From: Hericium rajendrae
Lineage: Eukaryota > Basidiomycota > Agaricomycetes > Russulales > Hericiaceae
DNA: 64,000 nt
Reading direction: 5' to 3'
NCBI GenBank assembly: GCA_033439255.1
Contig: CM065878.1
Span: 930,001-994,000 of the forward strand
In this document: positions 49,131 to 60,530 of the stretch, piece after piece
Numbering within the stretch: position 1 is the stretch's first letter
Layout: the number at the start of each line of letters is the position of its first letter
The notes under the pieces: generated by a model
What the model was told of the DNA's origin: nothing
The model's database searches: none
Seen by the model: the letters and a program-made list of their open reading frames with translations, nothing else
Made by a program: the position numbers and the translations under genes

Positions 49131-50158
49131 CTGACGTCGCTGCCTGCGTAGATATTCAGACTCATACCGCTTGTCCCTCCCATCATTAATATGGTTTGGT
49201 GTCATGTATTATTCTAGCGAAAAGAAGAAGAAATATGTATCTGACAAGGGGGAAATGGATTAAAGCATCAGATCGACATAGAAAGAAAAAGGACCCGACC
49301 ACGCTGGCTGCCTGAAGCCGTTACATTCACCACCGTCCTGATCAGCTTGCTTGAAGCTTCGGAATGACGGAACATGCGCCAATTTGGCTCTGCTTCTGGT
49401 CCTTCGTAGCGTAAATGACAAAAAAGCTTTGGCTATGCCCGAAGAGACTCTTCAGCATTCAAAGTGCAGAATCTTGTGGTACTAGTCAGATTTGACGAGG
49501 ACAAAATGAGTAAAATCAGACCATGATGGCAGAGCATGGATCGGAAAACCCGTATGAACCAACTGAAAGGGGATTGGGAGATACACTCCGTGGTCGACTG
49601 GTCCACAAGGCAACGTGAAATTGACCCCCAGTTCCTTTGAAGATGTACGGAGACTGACGCAAAGGGAATGACACTTCGATATTGCATGGAGATATAACAT
49701 ACAAATACAGCCTGACAGCGTTCAAAGGACCAGAAAAGCACGCTGAGAATAAGCCGACTAATGCGTCGACGAATAGATACGTGTTGCAATGCTTGCTATC
49801 CTTTGGCGCTATCAGTATGCTACCCCGCCCACACCGGCGTAATATTTACGGAACTCATCTATTTTCCGCTTCGAAGGAAGGATCGAAATAAAGAGTTGGA
49901 TGGCTTCGACCCGGCCTTCGAATCCATGTGAGCCTCGACAACTGTGAAATTTAAAAGCGTCCTCAACGAAGGTTTTCGTTAAAACAGTTCAAAGTACAGG
50001 TTTAAAGTGCACGAACAACGTCCATATCAGGAACAACTGCGATATCGGAGGTACAGACGGCGACCTGACGATTCCTGTCCACTAGCAAGAAAAAAGACCT
50101 GCAGCGCGCTCGCGTTCCAGCGGGGTCTTCGTAATGCTCTTCTATTACATAGCAAAAA
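49131..50158. other. Convergent gap, nothing recognised
   Basis: About 1 kb, less GC-rich than its surroundings, between the ends of the amidohydrolase and the GSKIP-domain gene. Open frames on both strands lack any protein signature. Confidence 0.55.
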
Positions 50159-50548
50159 TCATCCCGCAAGTTGCTCCAGTCTCCCGAACAGTGTTTCGTA
50201 CTTCTTGGCTACATACGACGGGCTGATGGCGGAAAGTAGGTCTTCCAGCGTCTCGAAGATCACCCCAAGTTGGATGACATGCGACTCCTCTGTGCCCCTG
50301 GTTATCTGTCGACATTTTATCGCCGTTGAGATTCTGTAACTAAGGCCATGCGGTAAACTGACCTTATACCCAGCGGTAGAAAGCAGGACTTCAATCGTTT
50401 GCTGCTCTTCCACTATGATTACAGCCGATGCGTCCAGACTGGTAATCTCGATGATGTGAGCGCTCCTGATGCCGAACGACTGTTCTTCGAGCGCTCTTTT
50501 AAACTCATGCCCAAAGAAGTCGCCCGCGGTGGGTGTCGGATGAGGCAT
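50159..50548 (-). CDS. GSKIP-domain protein
   Basis: Small protein of the GSKIP fold, found in the human GSK3-interacting protein and at the N-terminus of TIF31/CLUH. Two exons keep phase (50548-50363 and 50305-50159), 110 residues; human GSKIP has 139. Conserved layout: an N-terminal helix (FGHEFKRALEEQSFGI), strands SLDASAVIIVEEQQTIEVLL, and the last helix pair FETLEDLLSAISPSYVAKKY followed by FGRLEQLAG, matching the LLDTLSPAY...LLQRLEAL end of the human protein. The C-terminal GSK3-binding tail of the human protein is missing. Divergent from LRP1. Confidence 0.78.
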   Translation of the reverse strand: MPHPTPTAGDFFGHEFKRALEEQSFGIRSAHIIEITSLDASAVIIVEEQQTIEVLLSTAGYKVSLPHGLSYRISTAIKCRQITRGTEESHVIQLGVIFETLEDLLSAISPSYVAKKYETLFGRLEQLAG

Positions 50549-50857
50549 GGGGTGGCGCGATACGGCTTCAGGAAGGTAGCAAGGGATGGCTCAATAAGCG
50601 CGCATTATAAGATCCTGCGCTGGAAAGGACGCTTTAGCCTGGGTGGGACTTGTCGGCCAATCGCAGAATAAGCGGTAGATTACCTGAATGAAGTCAGCGA
50701 TAGCGTCGCACTCGTCGGAGTCAATGAAGGCGGCGCTCGTTTCGCGCGAAACGCGTACCCAATACCAGGATCACGTGCACCAACCACTTTGCTCTCTTCT
50801 TCCTCGAGTTTTCCGAGGCCTCCCTTTATCTCCTACTATCCAGACACGCGCTCAACG
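50549..50857. promoter_or_regulatory. Divergent region GSKIP/LRP1
   Basis: 309 bp between the two starts; contains CGTTTCGCGCGAAACG near 50737-50752, a perfect 16-bp palindrome that could be a binding site. Confidence 0.5.
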
Positions 50858-51957
50858 ATGGCAGACGAAACCGAAAAACTCAAGGCAAAGCTTGCCAATC
50901 TTAACAACTCCCTTGATGGCCTGGAAGAAGCGCTTGAGCCGTTACTCTCGCAATCTCTGCCGGAAACGGTCGTGAACCTGGAAACCATCCAACAGGCGAA
51001 GCTGCAAGTCGCCATTCCATACCTCGTGTACGATCTAGTCTTTAGTACGTGCTCCCTGGTTTTCTTGGGGTATTCATTCTCAGTTCAGCCGCCAGTTTAT
51101 CTCAAGACGCGAGGAATTGATCCCAGGACGCATCCGGTTATTGCTGAGTTGGTGCATACGGCCTGAGCTCGTGCAGAAGAATCTCGCTAATTCAGTTGTA
51201 TGAGTATAGGACCGAGTGCGCCAGTACTTCGACAAAATCAAGAACGCGGAAAATCCACCAAAACGTTTGTCCTGCACTGACACATCTGACCGTCATATTC
51301 ACTTCTCCTCGTGATACAGGGACCTTGCCAGTGGACAAAGATGCTGCGAATCGCTTCATTAAGCACGCCATCTCCCAAGTCAGACAAACGGCGCCCGTCG
51401 CAGGGCCATCCACGCATGTCAAATTCGACGATGTCGGGATTGCCCACGATATCCGGGATATACCTGTCAAAGTAACCGAAAAGATGCTCGCGCGGGAAGA
51501 ATACCAGAAGGAGCTGCGAGAGGCAGGTAGCGATGAGGAAGAAGAGGAGCTCGAGGTCATCGATGATGCTGAGGAGGAAGAGGATTCAGAACCGAGCGCC
51601 GCGGATAGGAAGGGCAAAGGAAAGGCGGCGAGCCAGCCTGAGGATGTGAGCACTGAGCTTGGATCAAAACGGCGACGAAGGCCGGTTGATCCTTTCGCTG
51701 GTGGGTACTTTTTGTTCTTGAAGGGTGTTGTCATGTAATATTTCTCTTTGGCAGGCTATGGGGACGAAGTTCAACAGACAGAGACCACGACGACCACGGT
51801 TGTCACTACGATATCGGAGTCGTCGGTTAAAAGGTTGAAGACAATGGCTTTAGAGGAAGACATTTCTATGTCTGCACCTGCTAGTGGTGTAAGTACACCC
51901 ACGTCCGTGGCATCATCAGGCAAGAGCAGGGCCAAAAAATCCAAGAAGCGGTCCTGA
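50858..51957 (+). CDS. LRP1: Exosome cofactor LRP1/RRP47 (C1D family)
   Basis: Nuclear exosome partner that stabilises Rrp6 and helps process rRNA, snoRNA and snRNA 3' ends. Five exons keep phase (50858-51044, 51096-51151, 51210-51264, 51320-51700, 51755-51957), 293 residues. The N-terminal Sas10/Utp3/C1D domain is clear: LNNSLDGLEEALEPLLSQSL, AKLQVAIPYLVYDLVFIYLK, TRGIDP, then ELDRVRQYFDKIK and DKDAANRFIKHAI. An acidic run (DEEEEELEVIDDAEEEEDSE) and a basic Lys/Ser tail (KSRAKKSKKRS) follow. The basic tail would bind RNA, as in yeast Lrp1. Longer than yeast Lrp1 (184). Confidence 0.92.
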
Positions 51958-52176
51958 TCGTGTCTCCGTACGCTTTCAGTACCTACTGTCATTTTTATAC
52001 CATCCCTACGGAATCTTGTCCTCAAGCCAGAATATGATGACACACCACGCTTGCTCTCAAGAGTTCACACAACATATATCAGTACACCTAAACATACAAC
52101 CAGAGTACAACAACTTCTACAAAGACAGCTCGAAACAGTGTCCTATGTGAGTGACAGATAACAGTACAGCCACGCC
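51958..52176. other. Convergent gap
   Basis: 219 bp between the 3' ends of LRP1 and the F-box/LRR gene; no gene seen. Confidence 0.6.
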
Positions 52177-55100
52177 TTACATTACGATACATCCTTCCCT
52201 ATCGCCGCCATCCACCGCAGGCGAGCTCGCTCCCGGCGTCCTCCTCCCGCTCGGCGACCACCACCTCGCCCTCCCCGTAAACGCCTCGTCCGACGCTTTG
52301 CTGCTCCCGGAGCCATTCGCCTCCCGCCGCACGTTCCCGTTCTTCCGTCGCTTCTGCCGCGCCGCAGCCACAGCGTCCACCGTCTGCCACGAATAGAACG
52401 TCTTCAGCACGACGCGCGCCGCGTCGCATTCGTCCTGCCCCACGTTCAGCCCCTCGTCGTCGCGCCCATCGAGGTACGCCAGCCGCCGCGCATCGTACGC
52501 GCGCCAGCCACGCCGCGGGCGCGTGCTCCCCGCGAGATCCTTCACAACCGCCTCGCCCATCGCGCGGCAGTCGACCGCGACGAGGCTCGCGTCCGCGTGC
52601 TCGCGGTGGCGCGCGTGCGCGACGAACTCCTTCGCGACCGTGCCCGACATACGCGTCGCGTCGGCCTCGAGAACGCGCAGCTGCGTGCAGTTTCGCACGA
52701 GCGCGAGGAAGGCCTCGTTGCTGAGCTGCATCGCGTATGAGACGATGAGGTGCTCCAGGAGATGGCCTGGCTCGGGGTCCGGGCGCGGTCCGCTGCCTGG
52801 GTCCGTAGGCAGAGGCTGCGGCGTGATCGCCTCGAGCACGTCGTCCGTGATGTCGGCTGCGTCCTCCAGGTCCAGTTTCCTGATGCCCGGTACCGTCTCC
52901 AGGAGCAGTATCAGGCCTTCGTCTTTCAGCTCGCCGCCGATTCCTCCGAGCTCTAAGAACTCCAGGTTGGGGACTGTATGGGCCAGATGCGAGCATGCGA
53001 TGTCGGTGAGCAGGATGCAGCACGAGAGAGACAGGTGACGGAGACGTGTCAGATGTCGACGATATCGTGTGACATCGTGTGGATCCCGGCCGACTTGTCG
53101 CGACGAGAGCAGGACATGCTCCCTCTCGCACTGCTCATCCTCGCAGGACACGAAAGCCTCCACGGACGAATTGTGCAAGTCGCGACAGTAGCTCAGATCC
53201 AGCACCTCGAGATCCGGTGCGGCCTTGCCCAGCGAGGCCATGACGTAATCTGTGATACCCTTCAAACCACAGAGGCGCAGCTCCTTCAAAGGCATGAAGC
53301 GAGACTCTCTCGCAGACTCTAGCACCATGAGAAGAACGCCACCGCCGGTGATATTGCGACATCGGCTCATGTCGAGGACAGTGAGCTTTGGGCAGAACTC
53401 GGGAATGAGTTGGAACGTCTCGTTCGTGACAGCGTTCAAGCCCCTCACGCGCAATGTAGCAAGTTCCGGGCATCGCTTCATCAGGAAGTGCAGCGCCGTG
53501 TCGGTGAGAGCAAAGCAGCCGCTAAGATTAACTTCCGTGAGGCGTGTAACGTCAGAGTCCAGAGAAAGACTGCGCGCCATATGCTGCAAAGTAGACGGCT
53601 GCAAACTCGGATGCGCAGCAACGTTGAGGCTCTGGATGAACGTCCCCGCAGACGCAGTAATGTGCAGCAGCTGCGACGCTGGCATCTTCGGGAAGGCCCG
53701 CACCTTGAGTTGCGTCCACAGCTGCCCATCAAACACGAGCGCAAGCCATGCTTTGCACACCTGCGTGGGAACCAGGAGTTACTGCACTGCAGCACGAGTA
53801 GGTCGTGTATACTCACCCTGCTCAGCCGCACGAGCTCGCGGACGCCCTGCTCGCGGCCCACCCACTTGTTCTTCGACGAAGCAGCCTTGAGCGCGGTCCA
53901 CCGCCCGTCAGACATGCGGCGCGCGTGGTCTTCCTCGTGCACCTGCACGAGCCGGCCGAGGATCTGCAGCTGCAGCTCGCGAGGCAACAATTCTCCGAAG
54001 TAGTCGCGCACGCGCGTGGAGGGGAGAGGCGTGAAGACATCGGCAGTGGAAGGAGGAACCACGTCGAATGCAGAAGGCAGAGGGAACGGGTCTGAGTTTG
54101 AGCGACCCTTGGCTTTGAGCAGGGCACCTTCTGTCGGGCCGTTGTGACGGTAGACGGGGTAATATAGTTGGGCGGGGGCGTCCTCGCTGATAATGCGATC
54201 CATGTCGAGATTAGGAAACGGTGCGCTGATGGAGACTTCCCTCGAACGCCGCTTCGAGTCGCGCTTCCAAGGCATGAAGCAACTGCCCCGACTATCCATC
54301 GCATCAAAGTCGAGATCAGGCGTGCCTTCTGCAGACGAATTTTGCGAAGGACTTGGTGTGGACGGCGAATCCAATGAATTGACCCGCTTCAAAAAGAGCT
54401 TACGGGCCAAGGCCCTTGGCGACTTGGGCGATCCGAGCTTCTTGATGCGCGACATTGAGCGGACCGCCAATGAATGTGTGGAATGGATGGTGAGGTTGGA
54501 AAGAGAGCGGCGCCTCGAGGGTATGCGAGTGATGATCGGGACGGCACCAGCTTGTCCCGTGGTTGCACCATGCGCGGCTCCGTCGATCTCGTGAAATTTG
54601 CGCTCAAAAAAAGTGGAAGTATAGGCAGAACCAAACGACGACGGGCCGGGCTCGAAAGATGCTATGCTGGGGGACCTGTAGAATTCGTCGTAATTGAATT
54701 GTGTGGGGGAGAAGGACAAAGGCGGAAGAGTGGGAGGGAGATCTCTGCCTTTGCCTTTGTCTGTCGATGATGGATCATGTTCGCGATCGTCGTAAATCGG
54801 TCCAATAGTTGCTTCGTCGCATGAGGGGTCGGCGAGATGATCAGTCTTGCGGGATCTTGGGGATGAGGATGATGTAGCGACCTCTGGCGGGGGTGGGATC
54901 TCCCTACCGCCATATGACATGGAGAATATGTCGGTCTCTGCGATGTCCTCGGACCTGGAGACAGCTTTGCCTTTGTCGTCCATAATTGCTGCGAGATCAG
55001 GAGACTCGAAGCTGCGACTATAAGGGCTGTGAGTATAGCACAGTGAAAGGTCGTCAACGGGTCCTTCTGTGAAGGTGTGCTTGGAAGGTATATGATCTGA

Positions 55101-55229
55101 ACCTGGGGAAGACAATGAAGAGCTGCCGACCAGCTCAGGTAGGGACATTAGAGAAGCATCAGAGCACGCCTGAAGCGGGTGCTCCTGGCCAGTTGAGGCT
55201 GCGTTATCGATGTCGTGCGGTTGGCTCAT
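52177..55229 (-). CDS. F-box/LRR protein with C-terminal CaaX box
   Basis: Predicted substrate receptor of an SCF ubiquitin ligase, fitting the FBXL2/FBXL20/Grr1 group. Two exons keep phase (55229-53817 and 53760-52177), 998 residues. The N-terminal 410 residues are Ser/Pro-rich and disordered. The F-box begins at LLPRELQLQILGRLV and is interrupted by an insert of about 35 residues (EEDHARRMSDGRWTALKA onward) before ELVRLSRVCKAWLALVFDGQ; the intron falls inside the second half. At least ten Leu-rich repeats of the cysteine-containing type follow (TEVNLSGCFALTDTAL, LTVLDMSRCRNITGGG, LEVLDLSYCRDLHNSS). A final Ser/Gly-rich tail ends in CIVM, a prenylation box, which suggests membrane attachment. 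Confidence 0.92.
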
Positions 55230-56393
55230 GGTGCGGGCCTATGATAAGTTAAGTGCGGTATGATAATGAAACAGAATACAGAACGTCGGAGATGCAAGCT
55301 AGAAAGGCGCACACATAGGAGGAGAGGGCGAAAGGGCGAGAAAAAAAAGAGGGAGCTGAAACGAAGCTGAAACGGAGAGAAAACTAAAAGCGGGGTTGGT
55401 GAAATCGGACCAGGCAAGGAGTTATGGTCAGCATGACGGAAGGATATCCCGTCGATAGGAGAAGGTGACCTCAGTCCCTCTCACGCTGGTCCCTTTCCCA
55501 CGCCTGCTATATCTAATTGGTCCATGGGTACAACAACGCAGGCTCACCTAGAGCAGCCGAGAAAATACTGCGCCCCTTTGCTCCTCCTTGCTCCCCCTGC
55601 GCATATGTTGCAAGCCGAAAGCCGCCAAAGGAAGCGACCAGGCTGTCCAAGTATTGTGCATCGCGGATGCGATGGCTTGCCAGCGCCAGGTGTCCACATG
55701 CTTGCGGGCCACCTACCTGCAGGATCTGCTTCCGAGCGACTCCCGAGATACTCCATCGGCAGCCAGGGCGGCTCAGATGTGCAGGGTCGACGAGAAAGTT
55801 AGAACTCAGCAACGCAAGTCCGAGGTATCGTCGTGACATTCATTATCGCCGCACCCAGTCGGCTGTCAAGTTGATACTGATACGCTGCCCGTGCTGGTCC
55901 GGGCGGGAGCGGCTGCTGAACGTTCCACACCCCGAAGTGATGAGAACTCGAAGACAGACTATGATGGAAATGGTCACGCCAAGTTTACTTCGACGTTCAC
56001 CAGAAGAGGCATCACGTGTTCGCAACGAGGCAGAAGTCGTTCAGAGATGGCGGCGCGAGGGTGGACGGAAAAAAGATGCGAACAAGTCTTGTTTTCACAA
56101 AACATTAGCGTAAAGCAAGAATACGACCGTGAAGTAGTAAGTAGCTTGTTGTCGACGGCAATAGTAACGGCGGGCGAAGCAGGAAAGGCGATAAGTTAAA
56201 GGTCCAACAACAAGTCTCTTGAAGTAGACGGTAAAGTAACCTTATAAACACAACTAACGGCCAGGGTACTGACTGATGCCGAAAAGTAAGTAGCAAGGAC
56301 AGAACACGAGTGCGGCAGGGCCAGCATCAGAGGGAAAATGTGAACATCCGTCACGCGACACAACACGCGGCCGCAACGATGGCAGCTATCCGC
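55230..56393. other. Intergenic, nothing recognised
   Basis: About 1.16 kb holding the F-box/LRR promoter (A-rich purine runs near 55320-55390) and the 3' end of the YABBY-like gene. No gene seen. Confidence 0.55.
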
Positions 56394-56713
56394 TCAAGCG
56401 TTCTTGGGGTTCTCTTTGGCCGTCTTCCAGTTGGAAGTAGCCAGCTTGAACCTGCAAGCCAACACGCGATGAGGAATGTATTGGAAAGGAAGGGGAGCAC
56501 ACGCACCGTTCTTGGTGGGGGATGTCAGGCTGGTCCACCTTGAGGCGGGCCATCTCCGTCTGCATGAACTTGTTGTATGCAGTCAGCTTCTTGCGGCCAC
56601 CACCACCGGAAGACTTGGCTACGGAGGACGTGAGCTCGGCTGCCAGCGTGCAGCGGCGAAGTGAACATACCTTTCCTCTCGGGCTTTTCGCCAGCAGCTT
56701 TCTTGGGGGGCAT
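56394..56713 (-). CDS. YABBY-like small HMG-type protein
   Basis: Short chromatin-type protein (about 75 residues) common in basidiomycetes and often named YABBY after a stretch shared with the plant YABBY HMG-like domain. Three exons: MPPKKAAGEKPERK, then SSGGGGRKKLTAYNKFMQTE with MARLKVDQPDIPHQER, then FKLATSNWKTAKENPKNA. AYNKFM, the P-x-I-x-HQERF step and the W-K-x-A-x-ENP end are the family marks. A basic Lys/Gly N-terminus would aid DNA binding. Start ATG at 56713; the promoter is within 56714-56990. Confidence 0.85.
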
Positions 56714-57594
56714 TGTAGTAGAGAGTCAAGCTGGAAGACGGCAGGAAAACACGATGGAGGGACGATGACACGAGAAAACGCGTCGGGGAGCGCGCGTTCA
56801 ACAACAAGACGCGGTGAACCGAAAAGACGCGTTCGACGGGCGAGGCAACGGAACGGTGAGCTCTGACGCGCTAAGGAGAAAAGAAAATGAGACTCACGGG
56901 AGGCGAATGAGGTTGTCGGCAGGGAGTGACGGGGAGGGGCAAGTGGATGGTTAGGGGGCAAGAGAGTGGGGAGCATTTTCCCTAACTTTAGCGGGTCTTA
57001 TACCGCCAATTCAACTGACAGCAATTCGATCGAGATCGCCAGCTGGTTCCCGGGGCTCGCCCGCACGTGCTGCTTCCGCCCGGTCACGAGACCGTCTTTC
57101 GACCACATAGCTGTGCGCGTTCCAGTCTCCGCACACATAGGAGACCTAGAGGGCTCCTATGGTAGATCCAATGCACACGGAATCATTTTGTCCAAATTTT
57201 CAGACTCAGGTCATCGGCTGCACGGCCTGCAACCCGAGGATGGGGTTCCTTCGTTGAACGCGTTCAGCTAAGTTTCCGGGGGACAGGACGCGTCGGGAGA
57301 CGCGCACATCGACGCGTGCCACATGGACTAAACGTTGATCTCGGGAAGGGACTGGGAATATCGTCTCCCAGAAGCGCAAGCACGCGCAATGGTATAGCTT
57401 CTCAATCAATTGTCGCCACCTCACAGAGATAGATGTACTGAAAGAGCAGCATATTCCAGCGGAAAGCTGGACCTGCATGACCTCGTCCCCTGCAGACCCG
57501 CAGAAGCATGGGAGCAGACGATAGGTGCGAATGCAGATTATTTGCTTGGTCATTCGCAGTATGCAAAAATCTCTCTCCAAAACTCTCATCAAAT
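56714..57594. other. Intergenic, nothing recognised
   Basis: About 0.9 kb upstream of the YABBY-like gene and downstream of VPS33. No gene or repeat seen. Confidence 0.55.
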
Positions 57595-60320
57595 TCACGG
57601 GCCCTTAGAAGCTGCTGCGCCTTGTCCGACGCCTGCGATACTCTCGATGATGCTGGCACCGCTGATGACTCCAGTCGTCGCGACGAGGAATTTGCGACCT
57701 GAGGGGGGAGCTCGTTTGTTAGTCTGCTTCTCGAACCGACATTGAAATCAATCACCTTGGTTCTGCCGGCCCGCCCACCGCAATGCAGCAATCTCGGTGT
57801 ACGTACACCCGCCAAGGAAGAACACCACGGTAGTGGTCGCCTGTCCTTGCTGTGGCGCTGAGATACCGCGTCATCAGCCGACTGAATGCACGAAAAGAAT
57901 GGGTCTCACGATGGCTCGTCGCAGCAGCCGAAACGGTATCAGCACTTCCCAACCCATTTTGGACGATGTCGACTGTCTTCCCTGAGATGCTGCCCACCAC
58001 GTCCTCAAAACCCTTCCATCCGACGATCGGGTGGGCCTGCACCTTCATGGATGCCTGGGATTTGCCTCTTCCGGCTGCATCATCACTCGCGGATCTGGTC
58101 TTCCCAGAAGCCGGGTTGCTGAGCACGCCGCCCTTCTGCGCGACGCACTGCACCAGCCTGATGCTAATTGGAGCATAGCCGGAGTATACGTAGCTGATGT
58201 CGTTCTCGAGTTCGTCGAGCGTCTCGGTGCCGTCGATCACGAGGCGTAGCGACTTCCTCAGTGTTGGGTATGGGTATTTAAACGCAGCGACTTCCGGAGG
58301 GGTTGACGGGGGCAGAGGGTTTGGGAGGAGGATGGCCAGAGGCGGTGCAGCTAACGAGAGAAGCAGAGGAAGCAGGTCGTATCCATATGTCTGGATTACG
58401 TGGACAAGTCAAGTTCCAAATCGAGGAATGTAACCTGCAGGCTAACCTGAAGGAATTCTCGCTTGATGTTCTCGAGCGTCTTTGCTCGTATGCCTCCGGC
58501 CGTGATACTGGCCAGGCACAGGAGCCTTATGACTAGCTGCATATCTGCCCCTTGGGAGAGCAAGTCCTCGATAGCACTTATCTGCCCCGGAACATCATAC
58601 GATGACAGAAGATCTGTGTGTGAAGACCGGTTAGCGGAACGGTCGCATCTCAGAGTCGAAGTTGACCTACTCTGTTGAATCTCTAGAGACTTGTTGAAAA
58701 CACTGGATCGCGTGTACGGCACGATTATCTCGGAAAGCCCTGTGTCTGTATCTCATGTCACAAGTATGGCCTTCTAGAGAATTTTAATAGCTCACGCAAT
58801 CGTAACGATTGATGTTCTGTCTGGAGGTTTCCAAGCTTGCCAACGAAATCTCGTAGTTGTGCGACAGACTGCGCTTTATGTCGAGCCTAGCTTTTCGTCA
58901 GATCCTAAGCAAAAAGAATACCACGGAAAGAGTTACTTTGTAGTCCTCGTCTAGCCTCCGAGCAACTTTATTGAGTCTCTTGCCAACAGAGGCAAAGTTG
59001 AGGTCTCGCAGCTCGCCGAAAATGGGATCTGATGACGATGACAGGTGTTGCTTTTTCTTCTTTTCTTTCAGCAGAGAAGATGCCGGCGCAGTGGAAGTAG
59101 AAGGATCGGATGGTGGAGCGGATGGGTTGGAAGGTGGGGCAAGCAAGGACGCAGGCACCTCAACATGAGCTAGAAAGTGGTTGGACTCGACGTATAGAAT
59201 AGGTAGGAATAGGGATCGCACAATTTCGGATTCCAATGACTTCGTCGATCAAGCCTTCATACGTCAGTTGAGTCAGGAGAGGCGTTATCATGTCAGTCCG
59301 TCTGTCAATGACAATGAGACTGTCGAATTTCTCCGAAAGAGCCTGCGCATTGTCCGGTCCTGCGCTCGATTGGGTGGTTTGACGGGTCAAAAGCGTTGCC
59401 AGACGCTGCAGTATTGTTAGACATATCCGGACCAACGTGCAATACGCTCAAGCTTACTCCAGCGGCATCGCCTTTTCCGACTATCCTGGGGAAGCGACCG
59501 TAGAGCTTCTGCAGGGTATGCAGTGCCTGTGCAGAGTCGTATACTGATGCCTCATTACCATCCTAGAGACTTACTTCAGAACGCTGAGATTGACTGTAGA
59601 AAAAGTAACGCACCACCCATATCTCCTTGAATGCGTTCTCATGTTCCAAGGAAATGACGTCGTCTGCTATTGGAATAAATTGCAGATTATATGTGAATAT
59701 TGTGATATCTCCGAGCACTCCTTCCTCCTCGAGGACCCGGGATATCAATGTCGAAGTCCGAGGTACAAGGAGCAGCGTGTAGGTGTGCGTCTTGGACTCG
59801 CGCGCGTGCCGTTTGATCTGGTCTACGAAGGATTTGAGCAACGCGACTGGAGCATATATGAACGCGCATGCGCACCAGCTATGATCTTGACCATTCTGAT
59901 TTGGGGGCGGCATAGATAGACTACATTCGTCGTTACTGCCGTGAGTGGGCCTGCCTCCAGCCAGAACATCTTGTCTACGCCATGTTGCTGCAGACAGGAT
60001 CCTCTTAGTTCATCACTGAACCACCTCGCCGCTAGGCGAGAGACGCACCTGGAGCAGTGATATCTCCGCAACTAAACTGAGTGGCCCCGCCAGTGAAGGA
60101 TCCAATACCAGCGTCTTTGCGCCATTGACCTAAGTCAAGTATAAGCACAGTGAGATACATGTCGATAGAGATGCGTAACATGCTGACGCACAGAGTTCAG
60201 AGCCTGGACTAGAGAATTCCGCGCAATTTCCTTCAGTAACGAGACATCCAGATGCTCTTTGAAATCCTGATCTGCTGTAGAGGAAGTCTGTTCGTCAGTC
60301 GCAGAGGTGGAGGCGGCCAT
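57595..60320 (-). CDS. VPS33: Vacuolar sorting protein VPS33 (Sec1/Munc18 family)
   Basis: SM-family SNARE chaperone, core of the HOPS and CORVET tethering complexes that drive vacuole and endosome fusion. Many exons; start ATG 60320 (MAASTSATDEQTSS), stop TGA 57595-57597. Blocks in order: DVSLLKEIARNSLVQALNS, TLVLDPSLAGPLSL, the KIIADQIKRHA helix, RTSTLISRVLEEEGVLGDIT, FDSLIVIDRRTDMITPLLTQ with YEGLIDEVIGI (strongly conserved), IFGELRDLNFASVGKRLN, VPGQISAIEDLLSQGADMQL, a glycine/serine-rich insert, and the C-terminal VVFFLGGCTYTEIAALRWA and RKFLVATTGVISGASIIE strand pair. A Pro/Ser- and Lys-rich insert (PPSNPSAPPSDPSTS) precedes IFGEL and is not typical of yeast Vps33. Confidence 0.94.
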
Positions 60321-60530
60321 AACGAAGGTTAGCCGCCCGTTCGGGAACGGAGAACTGGTGATCGGAGTAACGGAACCGGAGCCAACCTCTGCGAGATCTA
60401 AGATCTTCAGCAGCTTTCTCACACATTATGGTGCCTGCAAACTTGGTATATTCTCTTGTTGGATACACAAATTGCATGAATAAAATACAGATGGAAAGAA
60501 GGTGCAGGATCGTGTGAGATAACCAAACAT
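60321..60530. other. Gap VPS33/NTE1
   Basis: 210 bp between the NTE1 stop and the VPS33 start, both on minus, so it carries the NTE1 terminator and VPS33 promoter. Confidence 0.6.

Noticed and set aside
48291-49205. 304-codon open frame on minus opposite the amidohydrolase
   Set aside because: Arg-rich antisense shadow of the metal-binding barrel exons.
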